Positions 51,142-60,424 of a stretch of 64,000 nucleotides of DNA are shown piece after piece. The stretch's first letter is position 1. The number at the start of each line of letters is the position of its first letter. The notes under the pieces were generated by a model, which was not told the DNA's origin, made no database searches, and worked only from the letters and a program-made list of their open reading frames with translations. The stretch comes from Chitinophaga vietnamensis. GTDB lineage: Bacteria; Bacteroidota; Bacteroidia; Chitinophagales; Chitinophagaceae. The stretch covers positions 806,001 through 870,000 of the forward strand of contig NZ_CABHMS010000002.1 of assembly GCF_902167635.1 (NCBI RefSeq), in the 5' to 3' direction. A program made the position numbers and the translations under genes.

Positions 51142-54100
51142 TCATATCTGAGGGCTGTCTTCCCGATCATGCGCTTCCGGTACAGGCGGCAGCTGAAAAC
51201 TGGCGTAATGCAAAGACAGCCGGTATGTTTCATCTATTTTCCCGCTTTGAGCTACATCCTGCGCGCGTTGCCAGTATGTTTCTGCGGTGGCGCTATCGCC
51301 TTGCAGGTGGTAGCTCCAGCCAATATAATAAAGCGCCTGGTGCCAGCGTGCGGTGCTCACTTCTTCTACTTGTTCTACTGCTGCCAGTTTTTCCTGCGCC
51401 GTAGTATACTGCTTGTCAATGATCAGGCCAAGGCCCCATAACAGCAGCAGAAAGTCGGTGTGAAAATGATCTCTTTCTTTTTGAAAGAGCGTTTCAAAAA
51501 CAGTGGTATAATGTTGATAAGGTACATAGGGGTACAAGCCGCTTTCTGCTGACAGCACTTGTAGGCACCTGTTTATATCACGCAACTGTAATGGCACAAA
51601 TTTGATATTGTCCGCATCCCTGTTAAGGGCCAGGTTGCAGACGCTTTCGCTGCGCATGGCCATCGGCACATATTCCAGGGCACTGCCATAATCCTGCGAG
51701 CAGGCGATCTCACAAAGTTGTGGCGTAATAAATGTTGCCGGTACGAACGCAAAATCATAGGAGTCCCTGCTAACCGCAACATCACAGATCTTTTGTGTAA
51801 GGTATTGATGTGGCACCTGGTAGATACGTTCCGGTTCTTCTGCATTCAAGGCATTGATGATAAAATCTTCATCCCAGAAACAGGCCCACACGTTATCAAA
51901 TGTATCGCTATGGAACTGCTGTATGTCTTCATCCGCTTCATTCGCTCGTTCGTCCCAGCCGAAGGCTTTGACGTTTTCCTGAAACGCCGGCAAATGGCCC
52001 AGATGCTTTTCAAAATACTGATAGCTGTGTTGATTGATCTGCGAAGCGTGCACCTGTTCGAAGATATCCATACCATATTTCCGCAGCATTTTCCCCATCC
52101 GCGCTATATCTGACGGCGAGCCATAGCGCCAGCTTTGGCGGTCGTGCCGCTCCACTATAAAAGGCCATTCTGCTTCATTCCCATATTTATTTTCCAGGTA
52201 CTGATAGATGGATGTATCTATCCATCTTGCCGGAATATGTTCTATGATCTGAATACCCAGATCAATAGCCTGCCTGATATATTCATTACTATGATATTTT
52301 AAAGGCAGGTCAATACCCGATGAGCTGCTCAATGCGCCGCCGGCGATGAGCGCAATGTTCATTCGTTCATCTTTGAATGTTTCCGGGACATAGTTATAAT
52401 TGTATTGATTGCCAGCCACCGCACGGAAGCAAAGCTCGTAGGTCATTTCTCCGGCAGGAACGGGGGAGAGGTCTATCCCATGCGGATGGGTGTTAAAAAC
52501 GTCGGCATTGAGTTGTGCAGGCGGGATATGATCGTAGTAGCAGGGTTCTTCACGATTTATCGCCAGTAGTACAGTTTCCTGATCTATCAGTTCTGGTTTA
52601 AAGTATTGCAATACGTTCCCATTCACATCGTATTCCCCATTCGTCTGGTGCGTCATTAGTGCCTGTAGCATCCTGCTGTTGCGGTATTGTTCCGGTATGA
52701 TGTTTAGTTGCCGGCTGATCCAGTGATAGGGTATCTCTCCGGTTCGCCTGTACAGATCTGGTCCGTATTGTTGCAGCGTTTTGTTAAAGAATTCATCCCA
52801 GTAGGGTTGATCTTTTATGGCAGCTTGCTGTTGCACAGTATCCCAGTCGACCGTAGTTGCTTCGCCGTAGAAATAAGTCAGATTGGTTTGTTCGGTATAA
52901 GGTTGTGCCTTGGCGTTTTTGTCGCGCGCGGATCTGTAATATTTATCTGCTTTTTTATGATCTCCCTGAAGATAGTATACGAGCCCTAACAACCAGCAGG
53001 TGGTAAATATCTCCGACAGCGCTGCTGATTTTTCCAGGCTGTTTTTAGCCTCGTTCAGCTGCTTCATATACAGATATGCTTCGCCTTGTACCCGCCATGC
53101 AAAATGTGAATTGGCATTTTTCTGTAAAGACATTTCAGCCCATTCGAGGGCTTTTGTATACTCGCCGGTACGTATGGCGCAAAGTGCGGCCTGTTCCATG
53201 CAGGCGGATTCATATGCTATCTTTTCGGGCGTAAAGGGAATGCCGGCGGCAAAGCGCGTCATCGCTTGTGCAAAGGCCTGTTGTTGCCAAAGGCATTTAC
53301 CTGCATAGAAATGTGCCCAATAATAAGAAGGGGAGATGCTTACCGCTTCTTTGAAGCATTGGTAAGCTGCTGCCAGGTCTCCCTGGTTTTTCAGGCGAAT
53401 GCCCTGGCGGGTGCGCTGAATGCCTGCTGCCGTTACGCCATCCAGTAGCACCGGCTGGTTGTTTTTCAGCGCTTCGCAGATCTTGTCTGTATAGACAGTT
53501 AAACTATCGTGATGACTTTCGCTGACCGGGCCATAAAATTCCGGGCGGAAAGCGCAGGCATAGTCATGCCATTCCAGCAGGGCATTAGATGTTTTATAAG
53601 CGGATAGTTCATCGCTGTTGTATAGTGCGGTGATCAAGGTATGCGGCGCAAATTCAAAACAGTGGAGATCATAGAACCAGGAGAAAAAGAAAGGCGCATC
53701 GATCTTTCTGTCGGGCATGGTGTGCACCACTTCGTCGTCCTGCCCCCATGCGAGTGCCGTATAGCGGCAGGTTTCTTTTCCGCCCGTTTTTTGGAAAAGA
53801 CCGAGGTACAGGCAATCGGCGGTGGTATTGCCGCTCACATAATAGTGGGTGGCTTCGCCATAGGAGGAGTCTATCTTTCCGCGGACGTTCATATTGCCGT
53901 TTACTACCAACAGATCGAAATAGTCGTCCGGTATCTTCAGGTCGCCGTCTATTTCCATATCTCCTTCGCAATAATATATCCGGTTGTATTGTTCAAAGTA
54001 TTCCCTTTCACTTTCATATTCCTCTGTATAGTAGCTATAAGATTCATGTGCATCATCGCCCGTTTGGTCCCAGTAGTCGAACAGGCTGTTAACGTGTAGC

Positions 54101-54210
54101 CGTTCCAGTATGTCCTGGTATGTGAGCAGCTGGAGGCGGTGTTTCTTGAGGAATGCGGCTGTAGCCGGGTTTACATCTTCCTGATCCATGTTTGTTGAAC
54201 TATGTTTCAT
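51142..54210 (-). CDS. 1022-residue TPR protein with polymer-like N-terminus and DUF4116-like repeats
   Basis: The cytoplasmic protein (no signal peptide; start 54210, or 54189 giving MDQEDVN) is a mosaic. Residues about 85-160 form short beta steps (YYCEGDMEIDGDLKIPD, LLVVNGNMNVRGKID) like bactofilin-type solenoids. About 265-450 are TPR units (GIRLKNQGDLAAAYQCFKEAV, KALEWAEMSLQKNANSHFAWRVQG, CWLLGLVYYLQGDHKKADKYY). About 500-900 contain repeats such as LNADVFNTHPHGIDLSPVPAG and CNLALNRDADNIKFVPLQLRD, resembling DUF4116-like 'predict-by-rank' motifs. A final TPR closes the protein. Function is unknown; repeat proteins of this size usually act as scaffolds. It is a single gene, convergent with the oxidoreductase. 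Confidence 0.65.
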   Translation of the reverse strand: MKHSSTNMDQEDVNPATAAFLKKHRLQLLTYQDILERLHVNSLFDYWDQTGDDAHESYSYYTEEYESEREYFEQYNRIYYCEGDMEIDGDLKIPDDYFDLLVVNGNMNVRGKIDSSYGEATHYYVSGNTTADCLYLGLFQKTGGKETCRYTALAWGQDDEVVHTMPDRKIDAPFFFSWFYDLHCFEFAPHTLITALYNSDELSAYKTSNALLEWHDYACAFRPEFYGPVSESHHDSLTVYTDKICEALKNNQPVLLDGVTAAGIQRTRQGIRLKNQGDLAAAYQCFKEAVSISPSYYWAHFYAGKCLWQQQAFAQAMTRFAAGIPFTPEKIAYESACMEQAALCAIRTGEYTKALEWAEMSLQKNANSHFAWRVQGEAYLYMKQLNEAKNSLEKSAALSEIFTTCWLLGLVYYLQGDHKKADKYYRSARDKNAKAQPYTEQTNLTYFYGEATTVDWDTVQQQAAIKDQPYWDEFFNKTLQQYGPDLYRRTGEIPYHWISRQLNIIPEQYRNSRMLQALMTHQTNGEYDVNGNVLQYFKPELIDQETVLLAINREEPCYYDHIPPAQLNADVFNTHPHGIDLSPVPAGEMTYELCFRAVAGNQYNYNYVPETFKDERMNIALIAGGALSSSSGIDLPLKYHSNEYIRQAIDLGIQIIEHIPARWIDTSIYQYLENKYGNEAEWPFIVERHDRQSWRYGSPSDIARMGKMLRKYGMDIFEQVHASQINQHSYQYFEKHLGHLPAFQENVKAFGWDERANEADEDIQQFHSDTFDNVWACFWDEDFIINALNAEEPERIYQVPHQYLTQKICDVAVSRDSYDFAFVPATFITPQLCEIACSQDYGSALEYVPMAMRSESVCNLALNRDADNIKFVPLQLRDINRCLQVLSAESGLYPYVPYQHYTTVFETLFQKERDHFHTDFLLLLWGLGLIIDKQYTTAQEKLAAVEQVEEVSTARWHQALYYIGWSYHLQGDSATAETYWQRAQDVAQSGKIDETYRLSLHYASFQLPPVPEAHDREDSPQI

Positions 54211-54449
54211 CTGTAATATATATTTTCCGGGGCATCGGCCTGGTGGAAAGGCCGGGGTTAATCAGGCCCGGAGCGCGGCAAAAATAAATGGAATATTTGA
54301 TAAAAAAGATGGCATCAATAAAACGGGGGAGAGAAGGCGGTATGCCGGTTTGCTTCTTTCAGAACGCCCTGTGTTTTGATGGTCTCGCGGGTCGAACTTT
54401 TCTTGTCAAATAAAACACCCTACATATAGTTTAAAAGGATAATAAGGTT

Positions 54450-54457
54450 TAAATTTG
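54450..54457 (+). promoter_or_regulatory. Possible -7 box of the TIG-domain gene
   Basis: TAAATTTG fits TAnnTTTG and lies 37 bp before the ATG at 54495. The matching -33 TTTG is not clear, so the assignment is moderate. Confidence 0.4.
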
Positions 54458-54494
54458 TATATTCAAATTATTATCTAGCCCCCCGTTTGTAGCC

Positions 54495-57377
54495 ATGAAA
54501 AAATTTTACACGAAACTACTTATCACAGGTTTAATATTGCTCTTCTTTCTTCCGCTGGCGGGAAGGGCTTCTATTAAGATAATTATCAACTCTCCTACAA
54601 GTGGCCAGCACCGCGGCGAAGACATGAACGTTGTTGCTGCTGCGGTATCTACTTATGCGGTGGATACTTTCCAGGTAACAATTGCCGGCATGACCAGACC
54701 ATTTGTTTATAATCCTCTGTATATGTATTGGGGAGCCGGCTTTTCCTTGAGAGGGCTCCCACAGGGGCCTTACTGGGCCGTTGTATACGTGCGGGATGTG
54801 TTAGGGAATACACAAAAAGATTCCGTTATGTTCATACTGGATTATCATCCGGTGATCCATATCGAATCACCTGTGCGGGGCGGCGCCTTTCAGGGAAAGA
54901 TACATATAAAGGCCTCTGTACTGGACTCCGGCGCTGTTAATTGTGCTGGTACAGTAAAGATTGGCTCCGGCGGTGACCCATTGCCTTTTGTGAATAAAAT
55001 CGATACATTAATTGATGAATTTCCCAAACAGGACCACGGCGTTACAGATATCATCTTTTCCGCTACCGACAGTATCCAGCAAACCGTCACGGCCACAACG
55101 AGTGCTTACTGGGACAGAGGGGCATACCTTGTTCCGTATTTTGTTGGTGGGGGCGGCATATTAGACTTTAAAGATAATCGGGTACTAACGTGGCTGGATA
55201 GTTTTCCCGGTAACAATGCTGCGTTGGTTAGCACGCCTACTTTCAATATTACCAACATTAAAGATGGTACTGTTACCACTATTCCATATCCGCCAGGTGC
55301 GCCAGACAAAAGGGATATGTATAAGTACGGCTTCCTGTGTAATGGAGGGGCTGCATTATCAGCAACCACTCCACCAGATAATTTAAACAGATCTGAATCG
55401 CGGTTATATCTGTGGAGAAACGATTCCCTGATAAATCTTCCGCAACGGCTTGGGGCTACCTTCTCGAGTTCAGGCTATGATATACAAGCCAGTGGCAATT
55501 ACCTGCTTTGGTATAGTCTTAGCAGCCTGGGTAATCCTCAAACAGCCGTCACAGATCTTACTACACTCGCTACCGTTTATCTACAAGCTGACGCTAACAA
55601 AGATTCATATTTAAGCCCTGATGGAGAAGTGCTGTATGTGTTCAACGGTCGAATTTATAAGTATACTATCAGCAGCGCCACCACGCAAGTGCTGAGCCCC
55701 GGGCCAAGAGACGCAAAACCTTTTATCGACAAAGGCGACCTCGCTTATGTGAACCCCGGCGCTTACAGCTTGTCACCTGATACTTTGCATCTGATACAAG
55801 GCACTGTTAACTATAACCTGGGGCCTACCATGAGGTTCATCATGAAAGACCATTACCTGTTTTATAATAAACCGGATACCACCCCTGTTCAACCGGGTGT
55901 AGCAACGAAGAACCATATGTGGATGAGGTATCCCGATAAAACCACCAAACAGGTAAGCTTCTTTTCTCTCACCGAAAGTCCTGTGGCAATAGGCGACAGA
56001 GGGAGAGTGCTGTATGGTACCGGCGATTCTTTTTATAACAGTTATGCCTATTACATGGATAGCTTAACCGCGCCTGTGGCGCCACTTTCCGGAGTTTGGA
56101 ACAGCGTATACAGAGATGCCGACAGCGCATTTTATGCTATCATTGGTAATACACTGTTTCGCTATAATACACCTTCCGCTATGCTCCAACCTGTCATCAA
56201 TGGCATTACACCTGATTCCGCAGGAAAAGGAGCAACGGTAACGATCAAAGGTAAAAATCTCCTCAAAGTAAGTGCGGTCAGCTTTGGCGGCACACCGGCC
56301 TCTTCTTTTACAATGGTCACTGATTCCGTTCTCACCGCCGTAGTGGGAGCTGGCGCCAGCGGCAGTGTAGCAGTTATCACACCGGGAGGAACAGCAACAT
56401 TCTCGAGCTTTACGTTTATACCTGCCCCTACTATAACGAGCGTGAGCCCGTCTAATGCAACAGTAGGCACTACTGTCACCATCACTGGCGCCAACTTCAC
56501 CGGAGCCAGCAGCGTGACTTTCGGAGATACCGCCGCCGCCTCGTTTACCGTTAATTCTCCCACCAGCATTACTGCGGTGTTGGGCGCTGGCGCCAGCGGC
56601 AATGTAGTCGTTACAGCAAAAGGTGGCGTTGCCACTTATGCCGGATTTAACTTCGTATACTCCCTGCCGCCTACCAATTTCAAGATCACTAATACCAGCG
56701 CTACCTGTAAAGGCGTAAGCGATGGTATGATCAATATACAGGCAACGCAGGCGCTGAATTATACGGTTACCATTACCGGTAATGGACAAAACGCTTCCTA
56801 TCCCTTCACTACCACACAGGATATCAAAAACCTCGCTGCAGGCACTTACACCATTTGCCTGAAAGTAGCCAACCAGCCTGGCTATCAGCAATGTTTTACC
56901 GCAGTGATAACAGAACCCAAAGACCTGACAGCGTACATTGCAGTGAGTAAGGTAGATAGGGCCATCACCTTATCATTGGATGGCGGCGCCTTGTATCACC
57001 TGGTAGTGAACGATTCTGCCATCACCACAGATAAAAACCAGATCATCCTGCCACTTAAAAATGGGGAGAACAAGATCGTTGTGAGCACCGACAAATACTG
57101 TCAGGGCCAGATCACAAAGCATGTCAATCTTGGCAATGATATCCTGGTATATCCCAATCCTTTCCAACATACCATCAAGCTCGACCTGGGCGAAAACAAT
57201 ATCAGGAAAGCGCTGCTGAGAGTGTATGATGTAAGGGGGAAAATGGTATATATCCGTGAATATGTGAATCAATCCGGTGTAATGTCGGTAGACCTTTCCG
57301 CCTTGAACGACGGCCTTTATATGCTGCGGCTCAATACAGATAATGAAGAAACAGTATTTAAATTATTGAAAAAATAA
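54495..57377 (+). CDS. Secreted TIG-domain protein with type A type IX sorting signal
   Basis: The 960-residue protein has a signal peptide (MKKFYTKLLITGLILLFFLPLAGRA). The N-terminal third holds two beta domains with bacterial Ig-like character (IIINSPTSGQHRGEDMNV; HIESPVRGGAFQGKIHIKA). About 210-550 looks like a propeller (PDGEVLYVFNGRIYKYTI and related turns). Two IPT/TIG domains follow at about 555-720 (INGITPDSAGKGATVTIKG; ITSVSPSNATVGTTVTITG), then a SprB-like repeat-type segment (SATCKGVSDGMINIQ). The C-terminus VYPNPFQHTIKLDLG to KLLKK is a Por_Secre_tail type A sorting domain, so the product is exported by the type IX system and attached at the surface or released. A lipoprotein gene follows after 4 bp, suggesting an operon. 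Confidence 0.87.
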   Translation: MKKFYTKLLITGLILLFFLPLAGRASIKIIINSPTSGQHRGEDMNVVAAAVSTYAVDTFQVTIAGMTRPFVYNPLYMYWGAGFSLRGLPQGPYWAVVYVRDVLGNTQKDSVMFILDYHPVIHIESPVRGGAFQGKIHIKASVLDSGAVNCAGTVKIGSGGDPLPFVNKIDTLIDEFPKQDHGVTDIIFSATDSIQQTVTATTSAYWDRGAYLVPYFVGGGGILDFKDNRVLTWLDSFPGNNAALVSTPTFNITNIKDGTVTTIPYPPGAPDKRDMYKYGFLCNGGAALSATTPPDNLNRSESRLYLWRNDSLINLPQRLGATFSSSGYDIQASGNYLLWYSLSSLGNPQTAVTDLTTLATVYLQADANKDSYLSPDGEVLYVFNGRIYKYTISSATTQVLSPGPRDAKPFIDKGDLAYVNPGAYSLSPDTLHLIQGTVNYNLGPTMRFIMKDHYLFYNKPDTTPVQPGVATKNHMWMRYPDKTTKQVSFFSLTESPVAIGDRGRVLYGTGDSFYNSYAYYMDSLTAPVAPLSGVWNSVYRDADSAFYAIIGNTLFRYNTPSAMLQPVINGITPDSAGKGATVTIKGKNLLKVSAVSFGGTPASSFTMVTDSVLTAVVGAGASGSVAVITPGGTATFSSFTFIPAPTITSVSPSNATVGTTVTITGANFTGASSVTFGDTAAASFTVNSPTSITAVLGAGASGNVVVTAKGGVATYAGFNFVYSLPPTNFKITNTSATCKGVSDGMINIQATQALNYTVTITGNGQNASYPFTTTQDIKNLAAGTYTICLKVANQPGYQQCFTAVITEPKDLTAYIAVSKVDRAITLSLDGGALYHLVVNDSAITTDKNQIILPLKNGENKIVVSTDKYCQGQITKHVNLGNDILVYPNPFQHTIKLDLGENNIRKALLRVYDVRGKMVYIREYVNQSGVMSVDLSALNDGLYMLRLNTDNEETVFKLLKK

Positions 57378-57381
57378 TGCG

Positions 57382-58059
57382 ATGAAGAGATATCTTTTTT
57401 TGTCATTGATGATATTGGGCGTTGCATGTGGAAAGAAGGATGATCCGCTGCCTCCCGGAAAAGCAACACTCATATTCCCTGCGCAAAATGCTGCATGCAC
57501 CAATGGCGTGGTGATATCAAACACACAAAGCGCCATTGTATTCAGCTGGAATGCATCCAGTAATACCGACAGCTATGAACTGCATATTAAAAATCTTTTG
57601 ACGCGGGATTCTATCAGCCAGACAATTACCACCAATCGCGATTCGGTTGTTTTATTACGGAATACGCCTTACTCCTGGTATGTGGTTGCCAAGTCAGGTA
57701 AAACATCTGCTTTCACTGCAAGTGATACCTGGAAGTTTTATAACGCAGGCCCCGGCACTACTTCATATGCGCCTTTCCCTGCCGCTATTACGGCGCCATC
57801 GTTCGGCCAGAGCCTTACTGCTACGGGCGGACAAATTTCGCTCACCTGGACGGGCAGCGCGGTAGACAAAAACATCACCGGATATGACGTTTACTTTGAT
57901 ACCAATGCTACTCCCGCTTTGTATAAGAGCAATGTTACAGATATGTTTTTGAATAACGTACCTGTTACTTCCAATACAACGTACTACTGGAAGGTCGTCA
58001 CGCATGATGCCAACGGCAATACATCTGATTCAGGAACTTTCCAGTTTAAAGTAAACTGA
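57382..58059 (+). CDS. Fibronectin-III-like lipoprotein
   Basis: The 225-residue lipoprotein has the leader MKRYLFLSLMILGVAC with a lipobox GVAC followed by GKKDDP, the acidic export-type pattern. Two fibronectin-III-like beta-sandwich domains are visible: about 30-120 (IVFSWNASSNTDSYELHI, TPYSWYVVAKSG) and about 130-225 (ISLTWTGSAVDKNITGYDVYF, TTYYWKVVTHDANGN). Such lipoproteins bind partner proteins or glycans at the surface. It follows the TIG-domain type IX cargo gene by 4 bp and precedes a strong terminator, so it is probably the partner or anchor of that protein. Confidence 0.8.
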   Translation: MKRYLFLSLMILGVACGKKDDPLPPGKATLIFPAQNAACTNGVVISNTQSAIVFSWNASSNTDSYELHIKNLLTRDSISQTITTNRDSVVLLRNTPYSWYVVAKSGKTSAFTASDTWKFYNAGPGTTSYAPFPAAITAPSFGQSLTATGGQISLTWTGSAVDKNITGYDVYFDTNATPALYKSNVTDMFLNNVPVTSNTTYYWKVVTHDANGNTSDSGTFQFKVN

Positions 58060-58062
58060 TCT

Positions 58063-58102
58063 TAAAATAAAAGAAGCGCCGGAAGGCGCTTCTTTTATTT
58101 TA
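58063..58102. terminator. Strong bidirectional-type intrinsic terminator
   Basis: 18-bp arms (58063-58080, 58085-58102) with GGAA loop; core AGAAGCGCC / GGCGCTTCT. T-rich tract follows on the plus strand and A-rich tract precedes it, so it can stop both strands. It directly follows the lipoprotein stop. Confidence 0.9.
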
Positions 58103-58258
58103 TTAGAGATGATTTTCCAGGTTGGTCTCGCCCATTTATGAAAAGCCTGGCATGTGTATCAGGTGCTATCTTGAACTACTGAAAGGATTTTATAACTATA
58201 CCCTGGAACAGAAAGAAACGGCCTTTGCAGGCCTGGCGCTTACTGTGAAGCAGAGCCG

Positions 58259-58591
58259 CTATGTAGTTTGGTCATCTACGGTAGCCATTGGAGCATTACT
58301 TTTGACGGCAGCAATACCATGGTCCCGTCCAGCAGCACTTTCGTACATCTGACTGGTGACAATTACCTGGCCATTTGTAGCTTTCAGATTAAAATAGTAT
58401 TCGCCATTTTTGGCGGTTTTCTTTTCGAATCGTTCATCATGCTGGGAATTGGTTCTTACTGATGCAATCCCGTTTTCGCAATTCGCTTTTGTGGTGTAGC
58501 CTTCGCTGACGAGAATTGTTTCTCCATTGCCGGCATTGAGTTTGAAACGAAATTCTCCATTGGTGCTTTTGGTGATAACAAATTTTCCCAT
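58259..58591 (-). CDS. YegP-family protein (two DUF1508 repeats)
   Basis: The 110-residue protein consists of two tandem DUF1508 units: MGKFVITKSTNGEFRFKLNA with ILVSEGYTTKANCENGIASV, and GEYYFNLKATNGQVIVTSQMY with AAGRDHGIAAVKSN. Each unit folds as a small antiparallel sheet packed on a helix, and two-unit proteins like E. coli YegP are common. Its function is unknown in all species. The gene is on the minus strand, alone, between the TIG/lipoprotein operon and the accessory stretch starting at 58909. Confidence 0.9.
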   Translation of the reverse strand: MGKFVITKSTNGEFRFKLNAGNGETILVSEGYTTKANCENGIASVRTNSQHDERFEKKTAKNGEYYFNLKATNGQVIVTSQMYESAAGRDHGIAAVKSNAPMATVDDQTT

Positions 58592-58908
58592 ATTAAGATT
58601 GATTTGGTGTATCTGAAGATAAGTGAATAATTGTAAACCTCATGAGGGGCTCATAGTAATAATATGCTACTCTATGCCTTATACTGCCTTGAAACAGGGA
58701 GTATCCTGCCTTGATCCATACAATATGCATTCACAGGGTGGCTATCAATTCAGGTGATTCTGATACAATCGGTATGGAAATTTCTTTCTATAAAAATACT
58801 GGTATAAGTTTGTATTGATTGCAATCCTAACTATATCATCGCGCAGATGTGAGCCTGACGGGCTTGGCTATGAAAAAGCCCTTTTTGTTAACCTGAAATT
58901 GTATTGTT
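58592..58908 (+). promoter_or_regulatory. Leader region with promoter-like box, mini-ORF and terminator-like hairpin
   Basis: No ordinary gene lies in these 317 bases. A possible -7 box TAAGTTTG is at 58805-58812. Just before the next gene there is a hairpin GGGCTT (58860-58865) / AAGCCC (58876-58881) followed directly by TTTTT, an intrinsic-terminator shape in the sense direction. An ATG at 58870 opens an eight-codon frame (MKKPFLLT, stop at 58894-58896) that overlaps the hairpin. The arrangement suggests transcription attenuation of the gene at 58909. Confidence 0.45.
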
Positions 58909-59670
58909 ATGGCAAAACAAAGTGGAATCATTCCTCTTAAAGGCACGATGGGTAATATCACCTTCTACAAGTCCAAGGTGGGGCATATGGCACGTGAGAA
59001 AGGCGGCATTGACGCTAACCGTATTGCCACTGATCCGGCGTTTATGCGTACCCGTGAGAACGGGGCCGAGTTTGGTCGTGCTGGTAAAGCCGGTAAGGTG
59101 TTGCGTACTGCATTTCGTATGTTGCTGATGAACATCAGTGACTCGTATGTTACTGCAAGACTGACCCGCGAGATGATGCGGGTGATCAAGGCGGATGCTA
59201 CCAGTCCACGCGGACAGCGTAACGTGATCGATGGTGAAGCTGAGCTGTTGAAGGGTTTCGACTTCAACGGCAACAGTCCGCTGGCCACTACGTTGTATGC
59301 TCCGTTCACTGCTTCCATTGACCGTGCGGCAGGCGTCCTGAAGGTGGATATACCTGCATTCACGCCGGCCAATAGCCTGGTGGTGCCCCCTGGTGCTACG
59401 CATTTCAAAATGCAGATTGCTGGTGCGGAGATCGACTTCGAAGCCGAGACCTCAGTGAATGGCGTTGCTGCAACCGCTGAACTGCCGATCGATGCCAAGC
59501 CTACAGCGTTGGTGAGCCTGTCCACGAATGTGACGGCTGCTACGAAAAAACCATTGTTCCTGGCTTTTGGGATTGAGTTTTATCAGCAGGTAAATGGTGC
59601 GTTGTACAGCCTGAAGAGTGGCGCCTACAATGCGGCGGCCCTGGTAGAGGTTTCCGGCGTTCCTGCGTAA
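58909..59670 (+). CDS. Conserved Bacteroidota protein of unknown function
   Basis: The 253-residue protein starts MAKQSGIIPLKGTMGNITFYK and continues AREKGGIDANRIATDPAFMRTREN. I recognise this opening as a family found repeatedly in Bacteroidota genomes, but no function is known to me. The N-terminal ~90 residues are basic and helical (EFGRAGKAGKVLRTAFRMLL, RLTREMMRVIKAD) and could bind nucleic acid. The C-terminal half is beta-rich (FTASIDRAAGVLKVDIPAF, MQIAGAEIDFEAE). There is no signal peptide. The gene follows a leader with a terminator-like hairpin and is followed after 46 bp by the small membrane protein gene, with which it probably forms a unit. Confidence 0.7.
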   Translation: MAKQSGIIPLKGTMGNITFYKSKVGHMAREKGGIDANRIATDPAFMRTRENGAEFGRAGKAGKVLRTAFRMLLMNISDSYVTARLTREMMRVIKADATSPRGQRNVIDGEAELLKGFDFNGNSPLATTLYAPFTASIDRAAGVLKVDIPAFTPANSLVVPPGATHFKMQIAGAEIDFEAETSVNGVAATAELPIDAKPTALVSLSTNVTAATKKPLFLAFGIEFYQQVNGALYSLKSGAYNAAALVEVSGVPA

Positions 59671-59716
59671 TCACGACCGGCCGGTCCTGTCGATTGTTTA
59701 ACCCCAAAAAACGTAT

Positions 59717-59927
59717 ATGAAGCTCATAGCACGTTTTGCAACGGCTACACCGCCGTTTTTTCAGCAAGGTGCGTAACATAGGCTTGCTGCTTACCGCTAT
59801 CAGCGGCGCTTTGATGGGAGTTCCGGCGGTGGCGGTCATCATAGCAAAAATCGCCGGATACCTGGCTGTTGCCGGTATGGTGATGAGTGGCGTTAGTCAG
59901 GCTGCTGTTCAGGAAGAAAGCAGTTAG
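59717..59927 (+). pseudogene. Small two-helix membrane protein gene with a +1 frameshift
   Basis: ATG 59717 begins MKLIARFATATPPFF and then stops soon after (TAA at 59774-59776) because of a run of six Ts at 59756-59761. With one T fewer, the frame continues into SKVRNIGLLLTAISGALMG, then two hydrophobic segments (AVAVIIAKIAGYLAVAGMVM) and an acidic end (QEESS, stop at 59925-59927). The restored product of about 69 residues looks like a complete small membrane protein. The gene is either inactivated, programmed to frameshift, or affected by a base-calling error. It follows the unknown gene at 58909 and precedes a terminator. Confidence 0.6.
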
Positions 59928-59952
59928 GCGTTATCGTTCCCGTTGTTTGAAT

Positions 59953-59985
59953 TGACAGGCATCCGCATGTAGCGGGTGCCTGTCA
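59953..59985 (+). terminator. Intrinsic terminator
   Basis: Stem TGACAGGCATCCGC / GCGGGTGCCTGTCA (one G-T pair) with a 5-nt loop, followed by GTTTTT. It ends the 58909-59927 unit and lies 8 bp from the stop of the convergent XRE gene. Confidence 0.85.
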
Positions 59986-59992
59986 GTTTTTA

Positions 59993-60331
59993 CTATCCGT
60001 GTAATGATTGGAGTTTGGCTTTGGTGAGGAATGCATCCAGCACGGCGAGCAGGTGTGCTTTATCTTCTGCGGGCAGCTGATCGAACTGCCGGAGCTTATT
60101 GGCTTCATCCAATGTAATTGGCTTTGCTGCGGGGTTTATGCCGTTGACGAGATAGTCGATGGATACATTGAGCACTTTTGCAATCTTGCTTGCGACATCT
60201 ATGGAAGGTTTGATGAAGTCTCGTTCGTATTTACTGATCACATTGGCGCTCGTATCAATCAGTTCGCCAAGTTCTACCTGATTAAGGTTCCGTTGCTTTC
60301 GGATAGTGGATACTCTGTGTCCGAATGTCAT
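59993..60331 (-). CDS. XRE-family HTH transcriptional regulator
   Basis: The 112-residue protein has an HTH_3 Cro/CI-type domain in its first 62 residues: FGHRVSTIRKQRNLNQVELGELIDTSANVISKYERDFIKPS, then KIAKVLNVSIDYLVNG. The rest is a short helical tail (TLDEANKLRQFDQLPAEDKAHLLAVLDAFL) seen in Bacteroidota regulators of this kind. It is transcribed divergently from the SymE-like toxin gene, and the 160-bp space between them contains an AT-rich palindrome that is the likely binding site. Autoregulation and control of the toxin are therefore plausible. Confidence 0.92.
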   Translation of the reverse strand: MTFGHRVSTIRKQRNLNQVELGELIDTSANVISKYERDFIKPSIDVASKIAKVLNVSIDYLVNGINPAAKPITLDEANKLRQFDQLPAEDKAHLLAVLDAFLTKAKLQSLHG

Positions 60332-60424
60332 AGTTGATCTTTTGGGTTACTTCAAGTAAATATTTAACAGATTCAAAGCTAATGAAACCTGTTGATTCTT
60401 AAATTGCCAATACTAAAATATTTG

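Noticed and set aside
58122-58352. 76-codon plus-strand frame overlapping the YegP-like gene
   Set aside because: It overlaps the 3' end of a well-supported DUF1508 gene on the other strand and shows no family features.
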